DNA from: Candidatus Accumulibacter necessarius
GTDB taxonomy: Bacteria; Pseudomonadota; Gammaproteobacteria; Burkholderiales; Rhodocyclaceae
Length of the DNA: 33,511 bases
Assembly: GCA_017302435.1 (NCBI GenBank)
Contig: JAFLDL010000049.1
Coordinates: 1-33,511 of the forward strand
Direction: 5' to 3'
Shown: one piece after another, positions 23,785 through 32,700 of the stretch
Layout: every line of letters begins with the position of its first letter
Position numbering within the stretch: position 1 is the stretch's first letter
Program-made: the position numbers and the translations under genes
The notes under the pieces: generated by a model
Seen by the model: only the letters and a program-made list of their open reading frames with translations
Told to the model about the DNA's origin: nothing
Database searches by the model: none

Positions 23785-26682
23785 ATGACCGAACCACATT
23801 GCCCGCATGCCATCGCCAGCGCCGCAGACCTTTCGCTTGCTGCCTTCATCAGCCGCTGGCGGGATGCCGACGGATGCGAGCTGGCCAATTACCAGCTCTT
23901 CATCACCGACCTCTGCCAGCTGCTGGGTGTGCCGGCGCCCGATCCGGCGCGTGACGACACGCGCGACAACGCCTACGTCTTCGAGCGGCGGGTCACTTTT
24001 CGCCATGGCGACGGCAGCGAGTCGACGGGCCGCATTGATTGCTACAAGCGCAGCGCCTACGTCCTCGAAGCCAAGAAGGCCGACTCGGCGTCGGCAGCAA
24101 GGTGTTCGACGACGCGATGCAGCGCGCCCGTGGCCAGGCCGAAGGCTACGCCCGCGCGTTGCCGGCCGAGGAAGGCCGGCCGCCGTTCCTGATCGTCATC
24201 GACGTCGGGCGGGTGATCGAACTCTACGCCGACTTTACCCGCTCCGGCGCCACCTACACGCCGTTCCCCGACCCGCGCTCGCATCGTATCCGGCTCGCCG
24301 ATCTGGCCGACGAAGCGATCCGTACCCGCCTGCGGACGCTGTGGCTGGACCCGCTGGCGCTTGACCCGACGCGCGTCTCGGCGAGAGTCACGCGCGAAAT
24401 TGCCGGGCACCTGGCGAAGATCGCCAAGACCCTCGAAGGCGTCGGTCACCACCCCGAACTCGTCGCCGGCTTCCTCACCCGTTGCCTGTTCTCGATGTTT
24501 GCCGAAGATGTCGGCCTGCTGCCGATGCAGGAGGGCAAGGGCGCGTTCAGCGCGCTGCTCGCCACGCTGCAGGCCAACCCGCAGCAGTTCGTGCCGCTGC
24601 TCGCCGCGCTCTGGCGCGAGATGGACAGCGGCGGCTTTTCCGTTGTCCTGCGCGCGACGCTGCCGCGCTTCAATGGCAAGCTCTTCAAGCAGCCCGAGGT
24701 GATCGCGCTCGACCGCGACCAGATCGGCCTGCTGATCGAAGCGGCGAACGCCGACTGGACGCAGGTTGAACCGGCGATCTTCGGTACGCTGCTCGAACGC
24801 GCCCTGTCGACCAGTGAGCGCCATGCCCTCGGCGCCCACTACACGCCACGTGCGTACGTCGAGCGGCTGGTGCTGCCGACCGTCGTCGAACCGCTGCGCA
24901 GCGACTGGCACAACGTCCAGGCGGCGGCGTTGCTGCTCGCCAACGAGGGCCGGCTTGATACCGCGCGCGCCGAGGTCGACGCTTTCCATCACCGCCTGTG
25001 TCAGGTGCGCGTGCTCGACCCGGCCTGCGGCTCGGCGAACTTCCTCTACGTCACGCTCGAACACCTGAAACGCCTCGAAGGCGAGGTGCTCGATCAACTG
25101 CACGCCTTCGGCCGGGCGGCTGGCGGTTCCCAGCAGCGCCTCGAAGCCGAAGGCCTGACCGTCGATCCGCACCAGTTCCTCGGCCTCGAACTCAACCCGC
25201 GCGCCGCGGCGATTGCCGAACTCGTGCTCTGGATCGGATATCTGCAATGGCACTTCCGCACCAACGGCAGCGGCCTGACGCCACAACCGATCCTCAAGGA
25301 CTTCCGCAACATCGAATGCCGCGACGCCGTGCTCGCCTGTGATGCGGTCGAAACCGTTCTCGACGAGCGCGGCCAGCCGGTCAGCCGCTGGGACGGGGTA
25401 ACGACCAAGCCCCATCCGGTGACTGGCGAGCCCGTGCCCGACGAGAATGCGCGCCTGCCGCTGCAGCGCTACCTCAATCCGCGTCAGGCGGAGTGGCCAC
25501 AGGCGGACTTCATCGTCGGCAATCCGCCGTTCATCGGTGCCGGTGGCATGCGCGCCGCGCTGGGTGATGGTTACGTCGAGGCCTTGCGCAAGGCCTGGCA
25601 AGCTGTTCCCGAATCAGCCGACCTGGTGATGTTCTGGTGGCATCATGCCGCACAGCTCGTGGCGACGGGGAAGGCGCAGCGCTTTGGGCTGATCACGACC
25701 AACAGCCTGAAGCAGACATTCAATCGCCGCGTCGTGCAGTCTGCGCTCGACAAGGGGATTTCGCTGGCCTTCGCTGTTCCCGATCACCCCTGGGTCGACA
25801 GCGCCGACGGCGCCGCCGTCCGCATTGCGATGACGGTCTGCACGGCGGGTGGTGGCGAGGGGCGCTTGCTGAGGGTAAGCGACGAGCAGGAAGGGCAAGG
25901 CGAAGGGCTGGAGGTGACGCTGCAGGAACAGTTCGGGCTGATACACGCCGACTTGCGGATTGGCGCGAATGTGGCGGCGGCGAAGGCGCTGCGGGCGAAC
26001 AGTGGCATCAGTTCGCCGGGCTTCAAGTTGCATGGTGCCGGCTTCATCGTCACCCCCGACGAGGCTCGATGCCTCGGAGCCGACGCGCCGATCAAGGTGT
26101 AACGCAATGGTCGCGACCTGACCGATCGGCCACGAGGCGTGCAGCTGATCGACCTCTTCGGTTTCACCGCCGAAGAGGTGCGTGCCCGCTACCCGGCGAC
26201 GTATCAATGGGTGGTCGAACGCGTGAAGCCGGAGCGAGATCAGAACCGCGACCTCGCCGAACAACTCGACGCGCACCGCAAGCGCCAGCAGGCCGCTCAT
26301 CCGGCGCTGACGCTGACGCTGACCGGCATGTACAACGTGCTCGAAAAGCTGCGCCGCGGCGAGGCGCTCAACGCGAAGGACAAGGCCATCCACGAGCAGG
26401 GACTGGTGAGCGTGTTGAAATCGCTGCACGACAAACTCGGCGCTTGCCGTGCAGCGTCTGCCCTGGCCGGCGACGCTGCCGGCGCAGGTCGCGGCAGTCG
26501 CCCGTCTGCTCGCCGCTTCGCCGCTGCCGCTCTCCGAGGCCGAGCTCGCGGCGCGCTTTACCGGCAAGGGCCCGTGGAAGAAACGCCTGCCGCAGATCGT
26601 CGACACGCTGGAAGCGCTGGGCCGCGTGCGCCGGCAGGGCGCGCGGGTGGCTGGCGTCGGCGACCTGTCAGGAGCGTTGTGA
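23785..26682 (+). pseudogene. Decayed MmeI-like restriction-methylation gene (type IIL)
   Basis: The gene resembles single-chain MmeI-like enzymes: an N-terminal nuclease motif ([15 protein letters not shown], with EAK at 24067-24075), a helical linker, methyltransferase motif [10 protein letters not shown] near 25017, and motif IV NPPF at 25521. It is broken at four points. A one-base loss near 24086 shifts the frame right after the nuclease motif. A TAA at 26100-26102 sits where relatives read Tyr, and the same frame continues with RNGRDLTDRPRGV. About 26250 the text jumps from VKPERDQNR to DLAEQLDAHRKRQQ, skipping the target-recognition region. Near 26440 a second jump changes frame into a normal C-terminus. 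No full-length enzyme can be made. Confidence 0.85.
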
Positions 26683-27051
26683 TCGGTCTTGCTCGCCTGT
26701 CACTCGCCGCCGAAGCGTAGCGCGAAACGCCGCAGCAGCGATTCCCTGGCGACCGGCTTGCGGCGCATCAGCGCGGTCACGGTCTCAGCGGGGTCACTCA
26801 GCGCGGTCAAGTCCAACATGCCAAGATCGGGAGAAACATGCTACGCTTGGCCAAAGCGTTGGGTGTGGGAAGGGTGGACCTGACCTCGCCAGAGTACCTC
26901 GAAGACGGCAACACCCAGGCAGCGTTCGACGGCGGCCTCGACGGCTTCATCGTGGCCGGCCTCAAGCAGGGCGTCTGGGCGATCGGAAAACGCCGGGGAA
27001 CCATCCGGCGCCGGGGTTTTCAATGCTGACTCTTCGGTCAACCCTATCAAC
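26683..27051. other. 369-base gap before the RND operon
   Basis: It holds three near-copies of an 11-base motif, CAGCGCGGTCA (26769-26779), CAGCGGGGTCA (26786-26796) and CAGCGCGGTCA (26799-26809). A 63-codon frame (26838-27029) and a 39-codon minus frame (26702-26820) are present but neither is recognisable, and I do not call them genes. Confidence 0.35.
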
Positions 27052-28143
27052 ATGCTGAAGCCAGCCGCCCACCTCCTCCTCGCACTTGCCCTTGCCGCCT
27101 GCGGCGAGGCACCCGCGCCCAAGGCCGCGGCGCTGGCCGGCAAGCCGGCGCTGACGGTGACTGCCGTCGCCCCGCAGAACGAAGACTGGCCGCGCACGCT
27201 GGCCGCCAACGGCAACATCGTCGCCTGGCAGGAAGCGGTGATCGGTGCCGAGATCGCCAACTACCGCATCACCGCCGTCGAGGCCGACGTTGGCGACATC
27301 GTCAAGAAAGGCCAGGTGCTCGCCCGCATCGCCGACGATACGGTGGCCAGCGAAGCGGCTGAGGCACGCGCCGCCGTCGCCGAACTGGCGGCGAGCGCCT
27401 CCGAGGCCAGCGCCAACGCCGTGCGTGCGAGGGAACTGCGCGAGAAGGGCTTCTACAGCGCCCAGCTGCAAACTCAGTACCAGACCGCCGAGCACACTGC
27501 CGGTTCGCGCCTTGCCGCTGCCCGCGCCCGCCAGCAGGCGGCCGAGCTGAAGCTGGGCAAGACGCGCGTGCTGGCCCCAGACGACGGCGTGATCTCGGCA
27601 CGCGGCGCGACGGTCGGCTCACTGACCGAAGCCGGGGAGGAACTGTTCCGCCTGATCCGCGGCGGGCGCCTGGAATGGCGCGCCGAGGTGCCGGCCGCCG
27701 ACCTCGCCCGCGTGGCACCGGGCGGAGCGGCGACGCTGACCGGGCCGGATGGCGCGGTGGTGCGTGGCACCGTGCGTCTCGTCGCACCGAGCGTTGACCC
27801 GCAAACGCGCAACGGACTGGTTTTCGTCGATATTCCGGCGTCAGCCGCAGCCGTGCGCGCCGGCATGTTCGCGCGCGGCGAGTTCGAGCTGGGACGCGCC
27901 CCGGCGCTGACCCTGCCACAGTCGGCAGTCGTCCTGCGCGACGGTTTCGCCTACGTCTTCCGCCTCGAGGGCGACGGCGAACAGGCGCGCGTCGCCCAGG
28001 CCAAGGTAGCGACCGGGCGACGCCTCGGCGAGCGTATCGAGATTGTTTCCGGCCTCGACCCGCAGGCACGCGTGGTGGCCACCGGCGGCGGTTTCCTCGC
28101 CGACGGCGACCCGGTGCGTGTCGTCGCGGCCGCCGCGAAATGA
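27052..28143 (+). CDS. RND efflux periplasmic adaptor (lipoprotein)
   Basis: This 363-residue protein starts with a lipoprotein signal peptide with the lipobox LAAC at Cys17, so it should be anchored in the inner membrane facing the periplasm. Then come the first half of the lipoyl domain (VGDIVKKGQVLARIAD), a helical hairpin (about 100-165), the second lipoyl half (RVLAPDDGVISARGATVG), a beta-barrel domain and a membrane-proximal domain (LPQSAVVLRDGFAYVFR). It links the pump to an outer-membrane channel. Its stop overlaps the pump start in ATGA. No good Shine-Dalgarno sequence precedes the ATG. Confidence 0.93.
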   Translation: MLKPAAHLLLALALAACGEAPAPKAAALAGKPALTVTAVAPQNEDWPRTLAANGNIVAWQEAVIGAEIANYRITAVEADVGDIVKKGQVLARIADDTVASEAAEARAAVAELAASASEASANAVRARELREKGFYSAQLQTQYQTAEHTAGSRLAAARARQQAAELKLGKTRVLAPDDGVISARGATVGSLTEAGEELFRLIRGGRLEWRAEVPAADLARVAPGGAATLTGPDGAVVRGTVRLVAPSVDPQTRNGLVFVDIPASAAAVRAGMFARGEFELGRAPALTLPQSAVVLRDGFAYVFRLEGDGEQARVAQAKVATGRRLGERIEIVSGLDPQARVVATGGGFLADGDPVRVVAAAAK

Positions 28144-31100
28144 ACGTTTCGGCCTGGTCGATCCGTAACCCGATTCCGGCGATTCTCCTCTTCGTCCTGC
28201 TCACGCTGGCCGGCATCTTTGCCTTCCGGGCGATGAAGATCCAGCAGTTCATGGACATCGACCTGCCGACGGTGACCGTCACCGCTACGCTGCCTGGCGC
28301 CGCGCCGGCGCAGATGGAGACCGAGGTCGCACGCAAGATCGAGAACTCGGTCGCCACCGTGCAGGGCATCAAGCACATCTATACCAAGGTCCAGGACGGC
28401 ACGGCGACGGTGACCGTCGAGTTCCGCCTCGAGAAACCGGTGCAGGAGGCGGTCGACGACGTGCGCGATGCCGTCTCGCGCATCCGCTCCGACCTGCCGG
28501 GCGATCTGCGCGACCCGGTGATCGGCCGCATCAGCGTGTCCGGGGCGCCGATCCTGACCTATACGGTGGCCTCGCAGCGGATGGACGACGAGGCACTCTC
28601 CTGGTTCGTGGACAACACGGTGACCAAGGCCATGCTCGCCGTGCGCGGGGTCGGCGCGGTGGCCCGCGTCGGCGGCGTCACCCGCGAAATACGGGTCGAG
28701 CTCGATCCGGCCCGCCTGCTGGCACTCAACGCCACCGCCGCCGACATCTCGCGCCAGTTGCGCCGCATCCAGCAGGAGGCCTCGGGCGGACGCGCCGACG
28801 TCGGCGGGATCGAGCAGTCGGTGCGCACCATCGCCACCGTTCAGTCGGCCGAGGAATTGGCGGCGATGGACATCGTGCTCTCGGACGGCCGGCGCGTCCG
28901 CCTCGATCAGGTGGCGACGGTGTCCGACACGGTCGGCGAACCGCGCTCGGCGGCGCTGCTCGACGGTCGGCCGGTGGTCGGCTTCGAGATCACGCGCAGC
29001 CGCGGTGCCGGCGAGGTCGAGGTGGCGGAGGTGGTGCGCAGGGCGCTTGAAAAGCTGAACGCCGAGCACCCGGACATCACGATTACCGAGGCCTTCAACT
29101 TCGTCGACCCGGTGATCGAGAACTACGAGGGGTCGATGGTGCTGCTGATCGAGGGCGCCATACTTGCCGTCATCGTCGTCTGGCTCTTCCTGCGCGACTG
29201 GCGGGCGACCTTCGTTTCGGCCACGGCGTTGCCGCTGTCGGCGATCCCCACCTTCGCGGTGATGTACCTGATGGGCTTCACCTTCAATGTGGTGACGGCG
29301 TTGTCGCTGTCGCTGGTGGTCGGCATCCTGGTCGATGACGCCATCGTCGAGATCGAGAACATCATGCGCCACCTGCGCATGGGCAAGGCGCCGTTGCAGG
29401 CGGCGATGGAGGCGGCCGACGAGATCGGCCTCGCGGTCATCGCCACCACCTTCACGCTGATCGCCGTCTTCCTGCCGACCGCCTTCATGAGCGGCGTGGC
29501 CGGCAAGTTCTTCGTCCAGTTCGGGTGGACCGCGGCAATCGCGGTCTTCTTCTCCCTGGTCGTCGCCCGCCTGCTGACTCCGATGATGGCCGCCTACCTG
29601 ATGAAGCCGGTGGCCGACAAGCCAACGCCCGGCTGGCTGGTGCGCTACGAGGGCTGGGCGGCCTGGTGCCTCAGGCACCGGCTGGCGACGCTGTCCGCCA
29701 CGGCCGTCTTCTTCTTCGGTTCCTTCTCGCTGGTGCCGCTGCTGCCGACCGGCTTCCTGCCGGCCGACGACCTCTCGCAGACGCAGGTGCACGTGACCCT
29801 GCCGCCCGGCGCGACACTCGCCGAGACGGTCGCCGCAGCCGAGCAGGCGCGCGCCATCGTCAATGCCAACCCGTACGTGAAGATGGTCTATACGGCGGTG
29901 GGCGGCGGCGCCTCGGGCAGCGACCCCTTCATGCCGCGCGGCGCCGCCGAGGTGCGCAAGGCGACTCTGACGCTGAACCTGACCCCGCGCGGCGAGCGCT
30001 CGGGCACCACCAAGCAGGATGTCGAGCGCCAGTTGCGCGAGGCGCTCGCCGTCTTGCCCGGGGTCCAGGTCAAGGTCGGCTTCGGCGGCTCGAGCGGCGA
30101 GAAGTACATCCTCGTGCTGGCGAGCGAGAACGGCGCCGTGCTCACCGAACACGCTCGCCTCGTCGAGCGCGAGTTGCGCACCCTGCCCGGCATCGGCGCG
30201 GTGACCACAACCGCCAGCCTGGTCCGCCCGGAACTGGTCATCCGCCCCGATTTCGCGCGCATGGCCGACCTCGGCATCACCTCCGAGGCCATCGCCGACA
30301 CGCTGCGCATCGCCACCGCCGGCGACTACGACCAGGGGCTGGCCAAGCTCAACCTCGCCCAGCGCCAGGTGCCCATCGTCGTCAAGCTGCCGCCCGGCGC
30401 CCGCCAGGATCTCGCCCTGATCGAACGCATGGCGGTTCCCGGCAAGCACGGGCCGGTGGCCATCGGCAACGTCGCGACGCTGGCCATCGCCGGCGGGCCG
30501 GCCGAGATCGACCGCTACGACCGCCTGCGCAACGTCAATTTCGAGATCGAGCTGAACGGCCAGCCGCTCGGCGAGATCGAGCAGCGGGCGCTGGCCCTGC
30601 CCAGCCTGAAGAACCTGCCGCCGGGCGTGCTGCAGACCACGATTGGCGACGCCGAATCGATGGCCGAGCTGTTCGAGAGCTTCGGCCTCGCCATGGCGAC
30701 TGGCGTGCTCTGCATCTACATCGTGCTGGTCCTGCTGTTCAAGGATTTCGTGCAGCCGGTGACCATCCTCGCCGCCCTCGTCCTCTCGATACCCGGCGCC
30801 TTCCTCGCGCTGTTCGTGACCGGCAAGGCGATCTCGATGTCGTCGATGATCGGCCTCATCATGCTGATGGGCATCGCCACCAAGAACTCGATCCTGCTCG
30901 TCGACTACGTCATCCTTGCCCGCCGCGACCACGGCCTCGACCGCTGGAACGCCCTGCTCGACGCGTGCCGCAAGCGGGCGCGGCCGATCGTCATGACCAC
31001 CATTGCGATGGGTGCCGGCATGCTGCCGATCGCCATCGGCATCGGCACCGACCCGAGCTTCCGCGCGCCGATGGCCATCGTCGTCATCGGCGGCCTGGTC

Positions 31101-31202
31101 ACCTCGACCTTCCTCAGCCTGCTGGTCATCCCGGTCGTCTTCACCTACGTGGACGACGCCATCGTCTGGATCCGCCAGCACCTGCCGAAGCCGCACCGAT
31201 GA
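28140..31202 (+). CDS. RND-family efflux pump, inner-membrane subunit
   Basis: This 1020-residue protein has the usual 12-span RND layout: a first span at the N-terminus, a large periplasmic part, five further spans, a second periplasmic part, then the remaining spans. The proton-relay pair Asp399-Asp400 lies in GILVDDAIVEIEN and Lys915 is in GIATKNSILLVDY, so proton-driven export is expected. It is of the HAE1/AcrB type (hydrophobic or amphiphilic substrates) rather than the heavy-metal type, judging by the periplasmic sequence. It overlaps the adaptor by 4 bases and the start of a third gene by 4 bases. Confidence 0.94.
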   Translation: MNVSAWSIRNPIPAILLFVLLTLAGIFAFRAMKIQQFMDIDLPTVTVTATLPGAAPAQMETEVARKIENSVATVQGIKHIYTKVQDGTATVTVEFRLEKPVQEAVDDVRDAVSRIRSDLPGDLRDPVIGRISVSGAPILTYTVASQRMDDEALSWFVDNTVTKAMLAVRGVGAVARVGGVTREIRVELDPARLLALNATAADISRQLRRIQQEASGGRADVGGIEQSVRTIATVQSAEELAAMDIVLSDGRRVRLDQVATVSDTVGEPRSAALLDGRPVVGFEITRSRGAGEVEVAEVVRRALEKLNAEHPDITITEAFNFVDPVIENYEGSMVLLIEGAILAVIVVWLFLRDWRATFVSATALPLSAIPTFAVMYLMGFTFNVVTALSLSLVVGILVDDAIVEIENIMRHLRMGKAPLQAAMEAADEIGLAVIATTFTLIAVFLPTAFMSGVAGKFFVQFGWTAAIAVFFSLVVARLLTPMMAAYLMKPVADKPTPGWLVRYEGWAAWCLRHRLATLSATAVFFFGSFSLVPLLPTGFLPADDLSQTQVHVTLPPGATLAETVAAAEQARAIVNANPYVKMVYTAVGGGASGSDPFMPRGAAEVRKATLTLNLTPRGERSGTTKQDVERQLREALAVLPGVQVKVGFGGSSGEKYILVLASENGAVLTEHARLVERELRTLPGIGAVTTTASLVRPELVIRPDFARMADLGITSEAIADTLRIATAGDYDQGLAKLNLAQRQVPIVVKLPPGARQDLALIERMAVPGKHGPVAIGNVATLAIAGGPAEIDRYDRLRNVNFEIELNGQPLGEIEQRALALPSLKNLPPGVLQTTIGDAESMAELFESFGLAMATGVLCIYIVLVLLFKDFVQPVTILAALVLSIPGAFLALFVTGKAISMSSMIGLIMLMGIATKNSILLVDYVILARRDHGLDRWNALLDACRKRARPIVMTTIAMGAGMLPIAIGIGTDPSFRAPMAIVVIGGLVTSTFLSLLVIPVVFTYVDDAIVWIRQHLPKPHR

Positions 31203-31231
31203 GCGAAAAGCTGTTCGCCGGCCTATTTGCA
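31199..31231 (+). pseudogene. Truncated 5' end of a third RND operon gene
   Basis: An ATG at 31199 overlaps the pump stop in ATGA, the same coupling as between the first two genes. Its first eleven codons (MSEKLFAGLFA) look like the beginning of a signal peptide. The frame then enters an IS91-type fragment. The third gene of such operons is normally the TolC/NodT outer-membrane channel, so this is probably its remnant. Confidence 0.5.
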
Positions 31232-31303
31232 AGCGGTGCGTTGGCTGCCAGGACGCCGTAGCACCGATGCCGATGGCGGCGCGGCGGCGGAATCCGCGCC
31301 GCC
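31232..31303 (-). mobile_element. IS91-family transposase fragment, minus copy
   Basis: On the reverse strand it reads RIPPPRRHRHRCYGVLAANAPL, a motif block of IS91-family transposases. It matches 63 of 72 bases of the plus-strand fragment 31875-31946, in opposite orientation. It interrupts the third RND gene and faces away from the pyrophosphatase-like gene. Confidence 0.8.
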
Positions 31304-31365
31304 AGACGAAGGCAGGCCGTGTTGGTGGCGCTACAACCGGCGGCAAGCTGGAGTAGACTGGCGCG

Positions 31366-31868
31366 ATGCCCAGGTCACGCCTCGATCCACCCAGCAGCGA
31401 AGACGAAGCGCCGGAAGTCGAGGTGGTGATCGAGGTGCCGCGCGGCAGTTTCCTCAAGCGCGGCGCAACGGGGCGTGTCGATTTCGTTTCTCCTCTCCTT
31501 GCCCCTTCAACTACGGCTCCGTCCCCAACTTCCTCGGTCTCGAGGGCGATCTGCTCGACGCGCTGGTACTCGGACCGCGCCTGCCCTTCGGTACCCGCCT
31601 GCGGGTGCGTGCGTGGGGGGCGGTGACCCTCACCGACCGTGGCATGAGCGACGACAAGCTGATCTGCAGTGCGCACGCGCTGACCCCGGCGGAACGCCGG
31701 AACGTCCTGCGTTTCTTCCGCTTCTACGCGCGCTGCAAGGTTTTCCTGAACTTCTGGCGCCGACGCCCCGGTCGCAATGCCTGCGAAGGCTGGTGCGTCG
31801 CGTCGCTGGCAATCGCCCGCGCTCAACCCTTGCGCGGGCCTTGGCGGGGGCCACGGACCAGCTTCTGA
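31366..31868 (+). pseudogene. Frameshifted inorganic-pyrophosphatase-like gene
   Basis: The first frame starts at ATG 31366, with GGAG upstream, and reads VEVVIEVPRGSFLKRGATGR and DFVSP. After about 31497 the coding sense moves by one base: PCPFNYGSVPNFLGLEGDLL, DALVLGPRLPFGTRLRV, then DDKLICSA. These are the pyrophosphatase features (E-PRGS, FNYG, EGDLLDALVLG, DDK). The usual DGDPLD motif is EGDLLD here, so one Asp is changed to Glu. The break is a one-base loss, so the chain stops early. Family role: hydrolysis of pyrophosphate or a related compound. The gene is bracketed by inverted IS91 fragments. An assembly error is possible but the setting favours decay. Confidence 0.75.
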
Positions 31869-31874
31869 TCGAAC

Positions 31875-32396
31875 GGTGGCGCTGATTCCACCCCCGCGCC
31901 GTCATCGGCATCGGTACTACGGCGTACTGGCGCCCAACGCACCGCTACGCGCACAAGTCCACGCTTGCCGGCGTGCCAGAGAGTCCGACCGCGCCGCTTG
32001 TTACAGCGACTGAGACTGAGACTGAGCCAATCGCGGCGCAAATCACCGCCCCAGGCGCGTCGTCCGACAGCGAGGAGCAGGCAGAGGAAGCACTCCTGCG
32101 TCGCGCGGCCCGCACGGCCTGGGCGTTGCTGCTCGCGCGGATCGATGAGGTCTTTCCGCTCGTCTGCCCACGCTGTGGCGGCGAGATGCGAATCATCGCC
32201 TTCATCACCGACGCCTGCGTCGTGCGTGAGATCCTCTCGCACGTGGGCGAGCCGACGTCACCGCCGCCTATCGCGCCGGCCCGGCGCCCGCCGTTGTGGG
32301 AGATCACCGATGCCGCGCAGGGCGAGTTCGTCCCGCCAGCTCAACCGGCACCGGACTACGCCGGAGTACGAATGCGAGCAGCGCATCGCCTGGTAA
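31875..32396 (+). pseudogene. C-terminal remnant of IS91-family transposase
   Basis: The start reads VALIPPPRRHRHRYYGVLAP, followed by a low-complexity linker, FPLVCPRCGGEMRIIAFITD, VREILSHVGEP and a final EQRIAW-stop at 32396. This is the C-terminal part of an IS91-family (Y2) transposase, with zinc-knuckle-like CPRCGG. At least two frame changes occur, near 31950-31975 and near 32357. The N-terminal catalytic part is absent, so it is not functional. Confidence 0.8.
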
Positions 32397-32700
32397 AGGC
32401 CGCACGAAGACGATCCGATCCGATCGGGCTCGTCAGGGACCGCTTGCACCATGGGTCGCCGCGGCGGCCTTGTCGGCCACCGCGACCCAGGGCCATCAAC
32501 GCCATCCTCGTGCTGCGGTTCTGGCGAGGTTTTCAGGCTCCGTCCGCACGCTTTCCCCGAATCACGACTGCTGTCCGGGGCCTATCAGAGCCTGGAACAC
32601 TGGCGGAAGTGGCGTTGGATCTCCTATCTTTTGCCGGCTGCATCCAGTGCCGCCGCCAGCGCGTATGCTACTGCATCGAGCAGAGAAGAGGAGGGGCGCG
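32397..32700. other. 304-base gap with strong ribosome-binding site at the end
   Basis: No gene is seen. AGGAGG at 32689-32694 lies 6 bases before the ATG at 32701 and defines that start. The left part is probably leftover IS91-end sequence, but I cannot place the terminus. Confidence 0.45.

Noticed and set aside
26702-26820. A 39-codon minus-strand frame with LLRRFALRFGGE at the end
   Set aside because: The codon pattern is suggestive, but it is short, isolated and unrecognised; it might be a fragment but cannot be supported.
26838-27029. A 63-codon frame before the adaptor gene
   Set aside because: There is no recognisable family and no good ribosome-binding site; it ends in an Arg-rich non-coding-like tail.
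27951-31826. A 1291-codon open frame on the minus strand opposite the RND pump
   Set aside because: It mirrors the pump gene and is a product of GC-rich third positions; its translation is Arg/Gln/Asp/His-rich with no domain pattern.
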